Positions 21,009 through 32,721 of a stretch of 64,000 bases of DNA are shown piece after piece. Source of the stretch: Crocinitomicaceae bacterium. GTDB taxonomy: Bacteria > Bacteroidota > Bacteroidia > Flavobacteriales_G > Salibacteraceae. Each line of letters opens with the position of its first letter. Position 1 is the stretch's first letter. Location: positions 28,422 to 92,421 of the forward strand of contig PAME01000022.1 in NCBI GenBank assembly GCA_002707155.1. Reading direction: 5' to 3'. Position numbers and translations under genes: made by a program. The notes below the pieces were generated by a model. It worked only from the letters and a program-made list of their open reading frames with translations, was not told the DNA's origin and did no database searches.

Positions 21009-21045
21009 AAAAAGTGTCAGTATGTCATTCATACTGACACTTTTT
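21009..21045 (+). terminator. Intrinsic terminator downstream of secG
   Basis: AAAAAGTGTCAGTATG / CATACTGACACTTTTT, 16-bp perfect stem followed by a T-tract. Confidence 0.88.
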
Positions 21046-21154
21046 TTGGCCAAAACTGAAAAATTGACCCAAACTGTCTGCTATACTCCAATGGCATATG
21101 AAATGATATGGTGCAGTGAAACATTCAAAAGTTTAACTAAAAATATATTACAAA

Positions 21155-21430
21155 ATGGGATTAAACATCAAACCTTTAGCAGACCGGGTAGTAGTTGAAC
21201 CTGCTGCAGCCGAAGAAAAAACTGCAGGTGGAATCATTATTCCGGATACAGCCAAAGAAAAACCACAAAAAGGAAAAGTACTAGCAGTTGGAAATGGGAA
21301 ACCAGATGAACCAATGACTGTAAAAGTTGGCGACACGGTACTTTACGGAAAGTACTCAGGAACTGAAATCTCAATAGACGGCGGTGATTACCTAATGATG
21401 AGAGAAGCAGACATTTTTGCTATTGTTTAA
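21155..21430 (+). CDS. groES: Co-chaperonin GroES
   Basis: 91 aa; '[42 protein letters not shown]'. Confidence 0.97.
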   Translation: MGLNIKPLADRVVVEPAAAEEKTAGGIIIPDTAKEKPQKGKVLAVGNGKPDEPMTVKVGDTVLYGKYSGTEISIDGGDYLMMREADIFAIV

Positions 21431-23098
<1,668 letters not shown>

Positions 23099-23123
23099 GA
23101 ACTACAGATTCCCTGAATATTAG

Positions 23124-23158
23124 AATCCCCTATTGCAGTAATGTGGTAGGGGATTTTT
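23124..23158 (+). terminator. Intrinsic terminator downstream of groEL
   Basis: AATCCCCTA ... TAGGGGATT stem followed by TTTTT. Confidence 0.78.
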
Positions 23159-23200
23159 ATTTAATGAATCCAACCATTCTCATACATTTGAACTACAAGT

Positions 23201-24547
23201 ATGAGACACCCTGTAACTTTTGTATTCCTAATTGCTTTCACTGTAAGATTGGGGTATGCAATTTTGATCCAGTTTTTATATCCTGAATCCATCTATTTGT
23301 TCGATTCATGGGGATATTTAAACATAGCCTACAACCTTTTTAATGAAGGGGTTTTTTCTCAAATGATCGGAGATCAATTAACAGCTGATAGCACTCGCAC
23401 TCCATTTTACCCTATTTATATTTACCTATTTCATTTATTGCAATTACACGGCGAGTGGATTATATTCATCCAAGCATTGATAGGCGCTTTTACCGCTGCA
23501 ATAGCAGCACGATGTGCTTTACTGATAAAACGAAACCGGCTGGCTGCATTTGTTGTTGGGCTATTAGTGGCTTTCGATATTCCCAGCGTTTATTTCTCAA
23601 ATACTGTTTTACCCGAAACATGGTTTGGGTTCTTTCTAGTTTGTGCTTTGTTATACTTGATCAAAAGCGTTAAATATGATGAACCTAGCCATAGAATCTA
23701 TGTAATGTTGTTTCTTGTACTAGCTACCTACACCAAACCTATCGCAATTTATTTACTCATTGCCATGCCTTTCATTCTACTGATTTTCAACCAACAAGGA
23801 ATTAAGTTTGAACTTATCCAATTGATAAAGTTTGTAGTCATTGGCACACTCCTATTAAGTCCATGGTTGTATAGAAACCAACAAACCTTTGGCGGCGTTT
23901 TCTTTAGCTCAATAGCAGAAGTTAATTTACTATTTCATACGGCTTCAAACATAAAAGCGATAGCAAAAAACTCAAATAGGCATACCATAGAATATGAATA
24001 TCGCAACTCAAAGCCATTATCAGAACTTGCTTTTGAATACAACCCACATGTAATACCACTATTTAGAGAATATGCTAGAAAAGAGTGTTTTCAGGTGGTG
24101 CAGCAATACCCAGAAGTTACCTTTAAAATGATGCTAAAAAGTTGGGTCGGGTTTTTCGTAAAACCATTGAGGTCATACATTGGAATGCAACTCTATGGTA
24201 AAAAGTTGGGGGATGAACCCGCTTTGACTAACGTAGACATGCCTAACTCCTATTGGGCAAGTTTTAAAATGGCATTGAAACGAGCAAATTGGCTGGAAGA
24301 GTCTGCCATAATTATACAAATACTCTTATTGGGGTTACTCCTTTTATCTATTATTTTCTCCTTACCGCTTTGGTTTAGCTCCAATTGGCAAATTGGTCTA
24401 ATTCTTCTATTCTTGATCCTCTATTTCTCTGTAACATCAAGCATTACCGATGTTGATGCACGATTTAGAGTGCCAATTGTATCTTATATAATTCTATTAG
24501 GTTATCCTATTTGGTGCAAGATATTGGCTAAATACAATTATGAATAA
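23201..24547 (+). CDS. Polytopic membrane protein, ArnT/PMT-like glycosyltransferase
   Basis: 448 aa, many TM segments; 'FLIAFTVRLGYAILI', 'DSTRTPFYPIYIYLF' resemble GT39/GT-C enzymes. Confidence 0.65.
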   Translation: MRHPVTFVFLIAFTVRLGYAILIQFLYPESIYLFDSWGYLNIAYNLFNEGVFSQMIGDQLTADSTRTPFYPIYIYLFHLLQLHGEWIIFIQALIGAFTAAIAARCALLIKRNRLAAFVVGLLVAFDIPSVYFSNTVLPETWFGFFLVCALLYLIKSVKYDEPSHRIYVMLFLVLATYTKPIAIYLLIAMPFILLIFNQQGIKFELIQLIKFVVIGTLLLSPWLYRNQQTFGGVFFSSIAEVNLLFHTASNIKAIAKNSNRHTIEYEYRNSKPLSELAFEYNPHVIPLFREYARKECFQVVQQYPEVTFKMMLKSWVGFFVKPLRSYIGMQLYGKKLGDEPALTNVDMPNSYWASFKMALKRANWLEESAIIIQILLLGLLLLSIIFSLPLWFSSNWQIGLILLFLILYFSVTSSITDVDARFRVPIVSYIILLGYPIWCKILAKYNYE

Positions 24548-25214
24548 AGAAAAGCGTAAACAAGCAGACCGATTATACCTTTTGCTTGCGGCCTTGTTTA
24601 TCGCTGCCTTAGTAACCTGTAACCTTGTTGCAAACAAATTCATTGCAATAGATCTTGGCTTCAAAACCTTCATAATTTCAGCAGGCGTGTTGCCTTATCC
24701 AATAACATTTCTCATTACCGATATTCTTTCCGAAATATATGGTCGAAAAAAAACCAACGCGGTTGTTCTAAGTGGGTTGGCAGCTTCTCTGTTCGTATTA
24801 TTGATAATTTACTTGGGAAATAGTTTCGATGCCATTCCCGATTCACCAGTAAACAATGAAGCTTATTCCACAGTGTTTGGAAACTCTTGGAGAGTGATTT
24901 TTGCATCAATGACTGCCTACCTATTTGCGCAATTAGTTGATGTTCGCATCTATCACTTTTGGAAAAAATTGACCAATGGAAAATTTCTTTGGCTCCGAAA
25001 CAATGGATCCACTATTTTATCCCAATTATTGGATACAACTTTAGTGGTATTGGTGCTATTTTATGGAGCAAAGCCAAACGATCAATTGCTTCAATTCATT
25101 ATTGATGGCTGGATGTTTAAAGCGCTCATGGCCTTGCTGGACACCCCTATTTTTTACGCTGTTATTTTCGGAATTAGAAAACACTTTGGAATTAAAGGGC
25201 AAGAGGAATTATAA
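24540..25214 (+). CDS. Queuosine precursor transporter (YhhQ/VUT family)
   Basis: 224 aa; 'LVTCNLVANKFIAIDLG', 'ISAGVLPYPITFLITDILSEIYGRKKTNAVV', 'NNGSTILSQLLDTTLVVLVLF'. Confidence 0.88.
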   Translation: MNKEKRKQADRLYLLLAALFIAALVTCNLVANKFIAIDLGFKTFIISAGVLPYPITFLITDILSEIYGRKKTNAVVLSGLAASLFVLLIIYLGNSFDAIPDSPVNNEAYSTVFGNSWRVIFASMTAYLFAQLVDVRIYHFWKKLTNGKFLWLRNNGSTILSQLLDTTLVVLVLFYGAKPNDQLLQFIIDGWMFKALMALLDTPIFYAVIFGIRKHFGIKGQEEL

Positions 25215-25493
25215 TTCTCGCTCCTTTTTTTACAGTCTCAGTTATGCTGAATCTATTTCAGCAGCTCAACCTAAGAATTATTCAAATCATTAAAATACTG
25301 CTGAAATCCTCCCGAAAGTTAGGAACAGGATAATCAGCAAAAGAGGCTTCAGGTTGTTCAAATATTCCGAAGAAATTTAACAAGAGTACTTAAACCATGC
25401 TAATTGGCTGTTAACAGTTCACATACATTCAGTGAGCGCGCTCTTCAATTTATCAATTTATCTACATTTGAACTTGTATTTCAAACAAAATCT

Positions 25494-27950
25494 ATGTTGA
25501 GACTTTTATTAGGAGCAATATTCGCTCTAAGCACGCTAGCATCAACCGCTCAAATCCACAACCCAGTTTCTTGGACTTACGATTCTAAGCAACTTTCAAA
25601 TGATGAATATGAGCTTCGGTTTAAAGCCGAAATAGAACCACACTGGCACATATATTCAAATACGCTTTCTGGAGACGAAGGTCCTTTACCTACGGAATTT
25701 ATTTTTGAAAAAAGTGCAGACTTTGAATTAGTTGGAGGAATAAAAGAACCAAAACCAACAAAAGAATTCGATAAGAATTTCCAAATGGACTTGCTGTTTT
25801 TTGACGATGAAGTAACCTTCTCTCAAAAAATAAAACTTAAAAAAGCAAGCGCCAATGTAAAAGGAGAACTCACCTTCATGGTATGCGACGACTCCAAATG
25901 TTTGCCGCCAGATTATATCGAGTTCGGTTTTGATTTGAAAAAATCAAAATCCGTAAAAATGGATGTCGTTGAAACTAAAAAACAACCTACGCTAGGACTG
26001 ACTGCAAAGAAAAGCTCACCCGACCAAACACCGATGGTTGAAGCACAACCGCTAATTCAAGAAAATAAAATTTATGATCCTGTAAAATGGACTTTTACAA
26101 TGGAAGACCTTGGAAACAAAGAGTATTTAATCGTTGCTTCTGCTGAAATTGAAGAAGGTTGGCATTTGTATTCTCAAAACCTAGAAGGTGCTGATGGGCC
26201 AGTTCCTACTGAATTTCAATATTTCAATGCAGAAAAGGCTTTTGAAATTTTAGGAACACCTCAAGAAGAGGGTGACTTGATAAAAGAATACGACAACAAC
26301 TTTATGATGAACCTTAACTTTTATGAAAGGGAAGTGAGCTTCAAACAAAAGGTTAAAGTTAAAGAAGGCTCAGGTGTTACTCAAATTAAAGGAGATGTGT
26401 ATTACATGGTTTGTGATGCTGAGAAGTGCCTCCCTCCAGAAGCACTTGAATTTACCGTCGATTTACCTACCGTTTCAGCTGTTGAGACCAATAAAGAACA
26501 AGAAACTAGTGGTGGCAGCCTTACAGCCATATTTATTGCAGGCTTTTTTGGTGGATTGCTCGCCTTACTGACTCCATGCGTATTTCCAATGATTCCATTA
26601 ACAGTTAGTTTCTTTACAAAACAATCGAAAACAAAAGCAAAAGGAATTTCAAATGCTATAATCTATGGGATTTCAATAATCGCCATTTATACGCTGCTCG
26701 GCTACCTAGTTACAGCAATATTTGGAGCCGATGCATTAAATGCACTGTCAACCAATATGTGGTTCAATCTAGCCTTCTTTTTCTTACTAACCATATTTGC
26801 CATTTCTTTCTTTGGTGCGTTTGAAATTACATTGCCAAGTTCATGGGTAAACAAAATGGACTCTCAAAGTGATAAAGGCGGCTTAATCGGTATATTCTTT
26901 ATGGCCTTTACACTTTCATTGGTTTCATTCAGTTGCACAGGACCAATCATTGGAACCTTATTGGTTGAAGCGGCTGTGAATGGTGGAGTTATCGGGCCAC
27001 TTGTTGGAATGGGTGGATTTTCTTTCGCATTGGCTTTGCCATTTGCATTATTTGCCGCTTTCCCTGGTTGGTTAAACTCCTTACCTCAATCTGGCGGTTG
27101 GTTGAACTCTGTAAAAGTTGTCTTAGGATTTCTTGAGCTTGGGTTAGCATTGAAATTTTTATCCAATGCCGATTTAGTTGTTCAAGCCGGAATTCTAACT
27201 CGCGAATTATTTATTGCACTTTGGATTGCAATTTCAGCGGGTCTTACTCTGTATTTATGGGGCGCCATTAAACTACCCCACGATAGTCCATTAGACCGGT
27301 TATCAGTTGGGAGAATGCTTATGGGAATAATTGGCTTAACCTTCACGATTTATCTAATACCAGGCTTATGGGGAGCACCTTTGAAACTAATATCTGGATT
27401 CCCCCCTCCAATGTTTTATTCTGAAAGTCCCAACGGAGTTGGAAAAGCAGCTTTAATTGGTTCTAATCTAATGGCAGAGGTAAAAGATGCAGCTTCACAT
27501 GCTACTTGCCCACATAACCTAAATTGCTTTCACGATTATGAAGAGGGGCTGGATTATGCTAAAAAAGTTGGCAAACCAGTAATGTTAGATTTTACTGGTT
27601 GGGCTTGTGTAAACTGCAGGAAAATGGAGGAGCAAGTCTGGGCTGAACCGGAGGTACTTGGGAGATTAAGGGAAAACGTGGTTCTAATTTCTCTTTACGT
27701 GGACGAAAAAACAGAATTACCTGAAGATGAACATACCGTTTCAAAAACAACCAGTAAAAAAATCCGGACGGTTGGAAACAGATGGAGCGATTTACAAATT
27801 GAACGCTACAAATCAAACTCGCAGCCTTATTATGTGATATTGGATCATAATGAAAATCAGCTGCATGAAAGCGCGTCATATGATCCTGATGTTGAGAAAT
27901 TTGTAGATTGGTTAGATCGTGGAGTTGCAGAATTCAACAAAACCAAATAA
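25494..27950 (+). CDS. DsbD-like thiol:disulfide interchange protein with duplicated N-terminal domain
   Basis: CcdA-like TM core ('[25 protein letters not shown]', '[13 protein letters not shown]') plus C-terminal thioredoxin domain ('[17 protein letters not shown]'). The ATG at 25494 (signal peptide [20 protein letters not shown]) is preferred to the track start at 25404. Confidence 0.88.
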   Translation: MLRLLLGAIFALSTLASTAQIHNPVSWTYDSKQLSNDEYELRFKAEIEPHWHIYSNTLSGDEGPLPTEFIFEKSADFELVGGIKEPKPTKEFDKNFQMDLLFFDDEVTFSQKIKLKKASANVKGELTFMVCDDSKCLPPDYIEFGFDLKKSKSVKMDVVETKKQPTLGLTAKKSSPDQTPMVEAQPLIQENKIYDPVKWTFTMEDLGNKEYLIVASAEIEEGWHLYSQNLEGADGPVPTEFQYFNAEKAFEILGTPQEEGDLIKEYDNNFMMNLNFYEREVSFKQKVKVKEGSGVTQIKGDVYYMVCDAEKCLPPEALEFTVDLPTVSAVETNKEQETSGGSLTAIFIAGFFGGLLALLTPCVFPMIPLTVSFFTKQSKTKAKGISNAIIYGISIIAIYTLLGYLVTAIFGADALNALSTNMWFNLAFFFLLTIFAISFFGAFEITLPSSWVNKMDSQSDKGGLIGIFFMAFTLSLVSFSCTGPIIGTLLVEAAVNGGVIGPLVGMGGFSFALALPFALFAAFPGWLNSLPQSGGWLNSVKVVLGFLELGLALKFLSNADLVVQAGILTRELFIALWIAISAGLTLYLWGAIKLPHDSPLDRLSVGRMLMGIIGLTFTIYLIPGLWGAPLKLISGFPPPMFYSESPNGVGKAALIGSNLMAEVKDAASHATCPHNLNCFHDYEEGLDYAKKVGKPVMLDFTGWACVNCRKMEEQVWAEPEVLGRLRENVVLISLYVDEKTELPEDEHTVSKTTSKKIRTVGNRWSDLQIERYKSNSQPYYVILDHNENQLHESASYDPDVEKFVDWLDRGVAEFNKTK

Positions 27951-27958
27951 ACCTGACT

Positions 27959-28525
27959 ATGGATTTCATTCGCAAACAGTTTTCGGAAGCTAAGTCAGTT
28001 CTTGATGAATTTTCTACAGAAGAAAACTTTCAAAAGATTCAAAAAGCCGGAGATATATTGAGCCAAGCTTTAACGAATGGTAACAAGATTATCTCGTGTG
28101 GTAATGGTGGCTCTATGAGCGATGCCATGCATTTTGCGGAAGAACTATCGGGTAGATACAGAGAAAACAGAAAGCCACTTGCAGCTATAGCTATATCTGA
28201 TAGTGGACATCTTACTTGCGTTGGAAACGATTACGGTTACGATCAAATATTTTCTCGTTTTGTCGAAGGGCTTGGAAAAGAAGGTGATGTTTTATTGGCA
28301 ATCAGTACCAGTGGAAATTCAGCAAACGTTATTAATGCAATTCATGCTGCAAAAAATGTGGGTATGAAAGCTATTGGACTCACTGGCAAAGACGGTGGTA
28401 AAATGGCTGGCCTTTGCGATTTAGAGATTCGCGCTCCACACTCCGAATATGCAGATAGAGTGCAAGAAATTCATATTAAGGTGATACATTCTTTGATTGG
28501 CTATATAGAATCACAAGTTTGTTAG
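27959..28525 (+). CDS. gmhA: Sedoheptulose-7-phosphate isomerase
   Basis: '[62 protein letters not shown]'; start M at 27959. Confidence 0.93.
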   Translation: MDFIRKQFSEAKSVLDEFSTEENFQKIQKAGDILSQALTNGNKIISCGNGGSMSDAMHFAEELSGRYRENRKPLAAIAISDSGHLTCVGNDYGYDQIFSRFVEGLGKEGDVLLAISTSGNSANVINAIHAAKNVGMKAIGLTGKDGGKMAGLCDLEIRAPHSEYADRVQEIHIKVIHSLIGYIESQVC

Positions 28526-28594
28526 GATAACTTCTTTGTATCGTAAACTCATCGACTTAGACGATTTTCTATTTTTGTCGCAAACAGTTCAACT

Positions 28595-29341
28595 ATGATT
28601 AAAGGAAAAAAGGTAGTCGTTGTAATGCCTGCCTACAATGCCTCAAAAACGCTTGAGAAAACATACAGCGAAATTGACTTTGACATAGTAGACGATGTAA
28701 TTTTAGTGGACGATCACAGTCCTGATGACACCGCCGAAGTTGCTAAGCGAATTGGAATAAAACACGTAATTCGCCACGAACAGAATAAAGGTTATGGTGG
28801 AAATCAAAAAACTTTATACAATAAGGCTTTAGAATTGGGTGCTGATATCGTAATTATGGTTCACCCTGATTACCAATACACTCCTCTCCTTATTCCTTCT
28901 ATCGCGCACATGATTGCGAATGATTTATATCCAGCAGTTCTTGCTTCTCGAATTCTTGGAAAAGGTGCGCTTAAAGGTGGAATGCCCCTGTATAAGTACA
29001 TCGCAAATCGATGTTTGACTTTGTATCAAAACATTTTGATGAACCAAAAGCTTTCTGAGTATCATTCTGGATATCGTGCATTTTCAAGGGAGGTTTTAGA
29101 GGGAATCAATTACAATATCAACTCCGACGATTTTGTGTTTGATAATCAAATGCTTACTCAGATTTTTTACGCTGGTTTCGAAATTGGCGAGGTTACTTGC
29201 CCTACTAAATATTTTGAAGAAGCGTCTTCTATCAACTTTAAACGCAGTTCAATTTATGGTTTCGGTGTGCTTTGGACCAGCTGGATTTACTTTGTAAATA
29301 AATTGGGGTTGGTAAAGTCAAAGATTTTTAACCAGAAATAA
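28595..29341 (+). CDS. Family 2 glycosyltransferase (dolichol-phosphate mannosyltransferase-like)
   Basis: 248 aa; 'VVVVMPAYNASKTLEKTYSEI', 'ILVDDHSPDDT', 'NKGYGGNQKTLYNKALELGADIVIMVHPDYQYTP'. Confidence 0.9.
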   Translation: MIKGKKVVVVMPAYNASKTLEKTYSEIDFDIVDDVILVDDHSPDDTAEVAKRIGIKHVIRHEQNKGYGGNQKTLYNKALELGADIVIMVHPDYQYTPLLIPSIAHMIANDLYPAVLASRILGKGALKGGMPLYKYIANRCLTLYQNILMNQKLSEYHSGYRAFSREVLEGINYNINSDDFVFDNQMLTQIFYAGFEIGEVTCPTKYFEEASSINFKRSSIYGFGVLWTSWIYFVNKLGLVKSKIFNQK

Positions 29342-29347
29342 GTAAAA

Positions 29348-29611
29348 CTACTTATTCAACTGAAATCCTACCGCCTCTACTTTTTGAATTTCAGGAACCG
29401 CCTTCACAATAGCTTCTTCTACTCCTGCTTTAAAAGTCATGTTGTTCATGGAGCAACTCGTGCAGGCACCTTTTAGCTCAACTCTAGCAATGCCTTCTTC
29501 AGTTACTTCAACCAATTCTAAGTCACCACCATCTTCTTTTACAAAAACCCGTAAATCGTTTAGAGCTTCATCAACTCTTTGGTAAAGCGAAGACTGAACT
29601 GTGTTTTCCAT
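29348..29611 (-). CDS. NifU C-terminal (Nfu) domain Fe-S scaffold
   Basis: 87 aa; 'LRVFVKEDGGDLELVEV', 'GACTSCSMNNMTFKAGVEEAI' CxxC. Confidence 0.93.
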   Translation of the reverse strand: MENTVQSSLYQRVDEALNDLRVFVKEDGGDLELVEVTEEGIARVELKGACTSCSMNNMTFKAGVEEAIVKAVPEIQKVEAVGFQLNK

Positions 29612-29648
29612 AATTCTTATTGAACATCAAAAGTAGCTGAAAATCAGC

Positions 29649-30713
29649 CTACTTTTTCTCCATTGTGTTAATCACATTATCCACTAAAGCCTCAAAAGCT
29701 TTTGAAGAAACCGTGTTGTCTTGCAAAACCGCAGGGCGACCAATATCACCACTTTCACGAATAGACTGCACTAAAGGAATCTGACCTAATAACGGTGTAT
29801 TCATTTTCTCAGACAATTCCTTAGCTCCATCTTTACCGAATATATAGTACTTATTATCCGGTAATTCGGCAGGTGTGAAGTAACTCATATTTTCAACTAA
29901 GCCTAAAACTGGAACATTGATAGAATCTAATTGAAACATATTAATTCCTTTTCGAGCATCGGCTAAAGCAACGGGCTGTGGTGTGCTTACTACGATAGCA
30001 CCACTCAGAGGCACTGCCTGTACAATGGACAAATGAACATCTCCAGTTCCTGGAGGCAAATCGACAAGCATGTAATCTAAGTCTCCCCAATGCACATCTT
30101 TTACCATTTGATCCAAGGCTTTACTTGCCATAGGTCCTCGCCAAACAATGGCCTGATCGGTATCAGCAAAAAAACCAATGGAAAGAATTTTAACACCATA
30201 AGACTCAACTGGAGTCATGTAACTCTTTCCGTTAATGTCTTTCATTCCGGGCTTATGCAATTGTACATCGAACATTATTGGCGCCGATGGGCCATAAATA
30301 TCCGCATCAATTAAACCTACTTTGTAGCCCCTTTTTGCTAAGCCAGCGGCAATATTTGCTGTAATTGTAGATTTCCCAACACCACCTTTACCAGAAGCCA
30401 CGGCAATGATGTGTTTTACTCCAGGGAGAACTTTTCGAACTTCAGGATTAGCTTGGTTGTCCTCATTCATAGCAGCTACACTAATATTAGTTTCAACGGC
30501 ATCACCAATTTTCAATTTCAATTGATGATCGCACGCTTCTTCAATTCGCTTGCGATTATGCATAGCAGGATTGCTTGCCTGAATCGTACAAGAAATTTTA
30601 TTTCCTTCAATCTTAATTCCAGACACAAAACCTAAAGAAACTATATCCTTTTTAAGGTCGGGTTCAATAACAAATGAGAGTGCGCTTAAAACTTGTTCCT
30701 GTGTAATTTCCAT
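29649..30713 (-). CDS. mrp: Mrp/ApbC/NBP35-family Fe-S carrier ATPase
   Basis: 354 aa; 'IAVASGKGGVGKSTITANIAAGLAKRGYKVGLIDADIYGPSAP', 'DYMLVDLPPGTGDVHLSIVQ'. Confidence 0.95.
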   Translation of the reverse strand: MEITQEQVLSALSFVIEPDLKKDIVSLGFVSGIKIEGNKISCTIQASNPAMHNRKRIEEACDHQLKLKIGDAVETNISVAAMNEDNQANPEVRKVLPGVKHIIAVASGKGGVGKSTITANIAAGLAKRGYKVGLIDADIYGPSAPIMFDVQLHKPGMKDINGKSYMTPVESYGVKILSIGFFADTDQAIVWRGPMASKALDQMVKDVHWGDLDYMLVDLPPGTGDVHLSIVQAVPLSGAIVVSTPQPVALADARKGINMFQLDSINVPVLGLVENMSYFTPAELPDNKYYIFGKDGAKELSEKMNTPLLGQIPLVQSIRESGDIGRPAVLQDNTVSSKAFEALVDNVINTMEKK

Positions 30714-30832
30714 AATGCAAATGTAGTATCTGACTTGGTTTCAAGACTATCATTTAAAGTCAATAAAGACTAAAAAAAAGTGCAGATACCTTCCAAATAG
30801 GGAAGTTTGTTTCAAAGGTAAGTTGGATTTAG

Positions 30833-31171
30833 TTATAGCTTTAGCTCCACCATTGGATCCCAATACAACTTTTTGAAGTTAATAATTTGATCATTTTCAA
30901 CTTCAATATTCTCCAACTCCAACAATTCTTGCATTCGAAAAGGAGTTTCAAAGTGATGTTTTCCTGTTAACAATCCATTTCGATTCACCACACGGTGAGC
31001 GGGAATATCTGACATAGAATGCGCTCCATTCATTGCATAACCAACCATTCTAGAAGACCTAGCCATTCCTAGATACTTTGCGATTGCTCCATAAGAGGTT
31101 ACTCTCCCTTTTGGAATCTGTCGCGCAACATCATAAACGTCTTGAAAAAAAGTATAGGTTTTTTCTTGCAC
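30833..31171 (-). CDS. MGMT-family / alkyltransferase-like DNA-binding protein
   Basis: 112 aa; 'IPKGRVTSYGAIAKYLGMARSSRMVGYAMNGA', 'IPAHRVVNRNGLL' (Ala at the alkyl-acceptor Cys position). Confidence 0.87.
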   Translation of the reverse strand: MQEKTYTFFQDVYDVARQIPKGRVTSYGAIAKYLGMARSSRMVGYAMNGAHSMSDIPAHRVVNRNGLLTGKHHFETPFRMQELLELENIEVENDQIINFKKLYWDPMVELKL

Positions 31172-31899
31172 TAAGGAGTAAATTGAGTGTACGTAATAAT
31201 ATGCCCCCGAGCCGAAAACAGTTCTTCGTAATAGGTTTTAATAGTTAGAATTTCTTGAGTTGGGATATGCCTACCGGCTTCATTTGATTCTTTGAATCGT
31301 TCAAAATCAGCTCCATATAAATCTGGAGTACTGAGCAATTTTTTGTATCCATGTTCAATAATTTCTTGTTGTATAAACTCATATAAAAAACTACTATCTG
31401 TTTTTAAATGAATTACTCCTTCTGGTTTTAGAAACTTCCTGTAACGATCTACAAACATTTTACCGCTAAGTCTTTTTCGAGCCCTATTTTCCTTCTCCTG
31501 CGGATCTGGAAAAGTGATCCAGATTTCATCAATCTCGTCTTTTGCAAAAAAGGCCGTTATAAAGTCAATTCTTGTTCTTAGAAAATGGACATTTAACAAG
31601 TCCTCTTCTATGGCTTCTTTTGCTCCATACCATATACGATTACCCTTTATATCTATTCCAATAAAATTTTTTTCAGGAGATAACTTACCCATTCCAACTG
31701 AATACTCCCCCTTTCCGCAACCAAGTTCTAGAATTATAGGGTTATTATTTTTGAATACTTGCTTACCCCAGTTTCCGGCCAAAGAATGCGTCTTTCCAAC
31801 TCCTCTTTTACGATCAAAAACCTCATCCATTAATGGCTCCGTAACATTCGAAAAAGCCTTAGTATCGGAAAAACGCAGTAGTTTTTTCTTTTTACCCAT
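31171..31899 (-). CDS. trmB: tRNA (guanine-N7-)-methyltransferase
   Basis: 242 aa; 'PIILELGCGKGEYSVGMGKLSPEKNFIGIDIKGNRIW', 'IWITFPDPQEKENRARKRL'. Confidence 0.94.
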   Translation of the reverse strand: MGKKKKLLRFSDTKAFSNVTEPLMDEVFDRKRGVGKTHSLAGNWGKQVFKNNNPIILELGCGKGEYSVGMGKLSPEKNFIGIDIKGNRIWYGAKEAIEEDLLNVHFLRTRIDFITAFFAKDEIDEIWITFPDPQEKENRARKRLSGKMFVDRYRKFLKPEGVIHLKTDSSFLYEFIQQEIIEHGYKKLLSTPDLYGADFERFKESNEAGRHIPTQEILTIKTYYEELFSARGHIITYTQFTP

Positions 31900-31901
31900 T
31901 A

Positions 31902-32597
31902 TCAGTACTTAGGATTAATTGGTTTTATTTCAAACTCTTCAACCAACCCATTGCTTTTTATAGCCATTAAAACTCCATTTGCTACATCTTCTGGTTGAAC
32001 AAAATCATCAACAGGAGCATCAAGTCCATCCCAACTTGCAGTATTCGTTGAACCTGGTAGAATCGCAGTTACTTTAACATCATAATCTCTTAGTTCACTT
32101 CGCAAAATTTTGGTGTAGCTATACAATGCTTGCTTACTCAATGAATAGGAAACAGCTCTTTTACGCATTTTTTTACTAAGAACGGAACAGATATTTATAA
32201 TGTGACCAGACTTTCTTTTTTTAAACTCAGGCAAAAAGGGTTGTGTCAATCGCATTGCGCTGAAAAAGTTCACGTTAAACATATTCATCAGTCCATTTTC
32301 ACTCAAATCATCAAGGCTATCTTCTTCATAAACACCAACATTGTTTACTAGAATATCAATGTCTCCCCAGTAATTCAAAAAGGTTTCCGCAAAGTTTCTT
32401 GTTTCATGTTTTTGAGAAAAATCAACTGACTTTGTAATTACCTCAATATTGGGATAAATTGCTTGAATTTCCTTTCTCAAAAAATCCAATTCTTCGAGGT
32501 TTCTGGCACCTAAACCCAAGTCGTAACCTTCATTTGCCAAAGCGAGCGTAATCGCTTTTCCTATTCCTTTAGTGGCCCCAGATACTATAGCTTTCAT
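31902..32597 (-). CDS. Short-chain dehydrogenase/reductase
   Basis: 231 aa; 'SGATKGIGKAITLALANEGYDLGLGARN', 'LVNNVGVYEEDSLDDLS', 'YSLSKQAL' (YxxxK). Confidence 0.92.
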   Translation of the reverse strand: MKAIVSGATKGIGKAITLALANEGYDLGLGARNLEELDFLRKEIQAIYPNIEVITKSVDFSQKHETRNFAETFLNYWGDIDILVNNVGVYEEDSLDDLSENGLMNMFNVNFFSAMRLTQPFLPEFKKRKSGHIINICSVLSKKMRKRAVSYSLSKQALYSYTKILRSELRDYDVKVTAILPGSTNTASWDGLDAPVDDFVQPEDVANGVLMAIKSNGLVEEFEIKPINPKY

Positions 32598-32721
32598 TAC
32601 TTCTTTTTAGTTTATCAAATAAACAAAACAATCGCGGGTTAGCTTAGAGAAATTCTTGAAGTATTTTTTATTGTCTATTTTCTCTGAAATTGACAATATT
32701 TGATTTGGAATTTGCTCCATT

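Noticed and set aside
25215-25493. Possible small gene or ncRNA in the 280-bp gap before the DsbD-like gene
   Set aside because: No convincing ORF, hairpin or promoter was seen; the only ORF extending here (25063-25293) is an out-of-frame overlap with the YhhQ gene.
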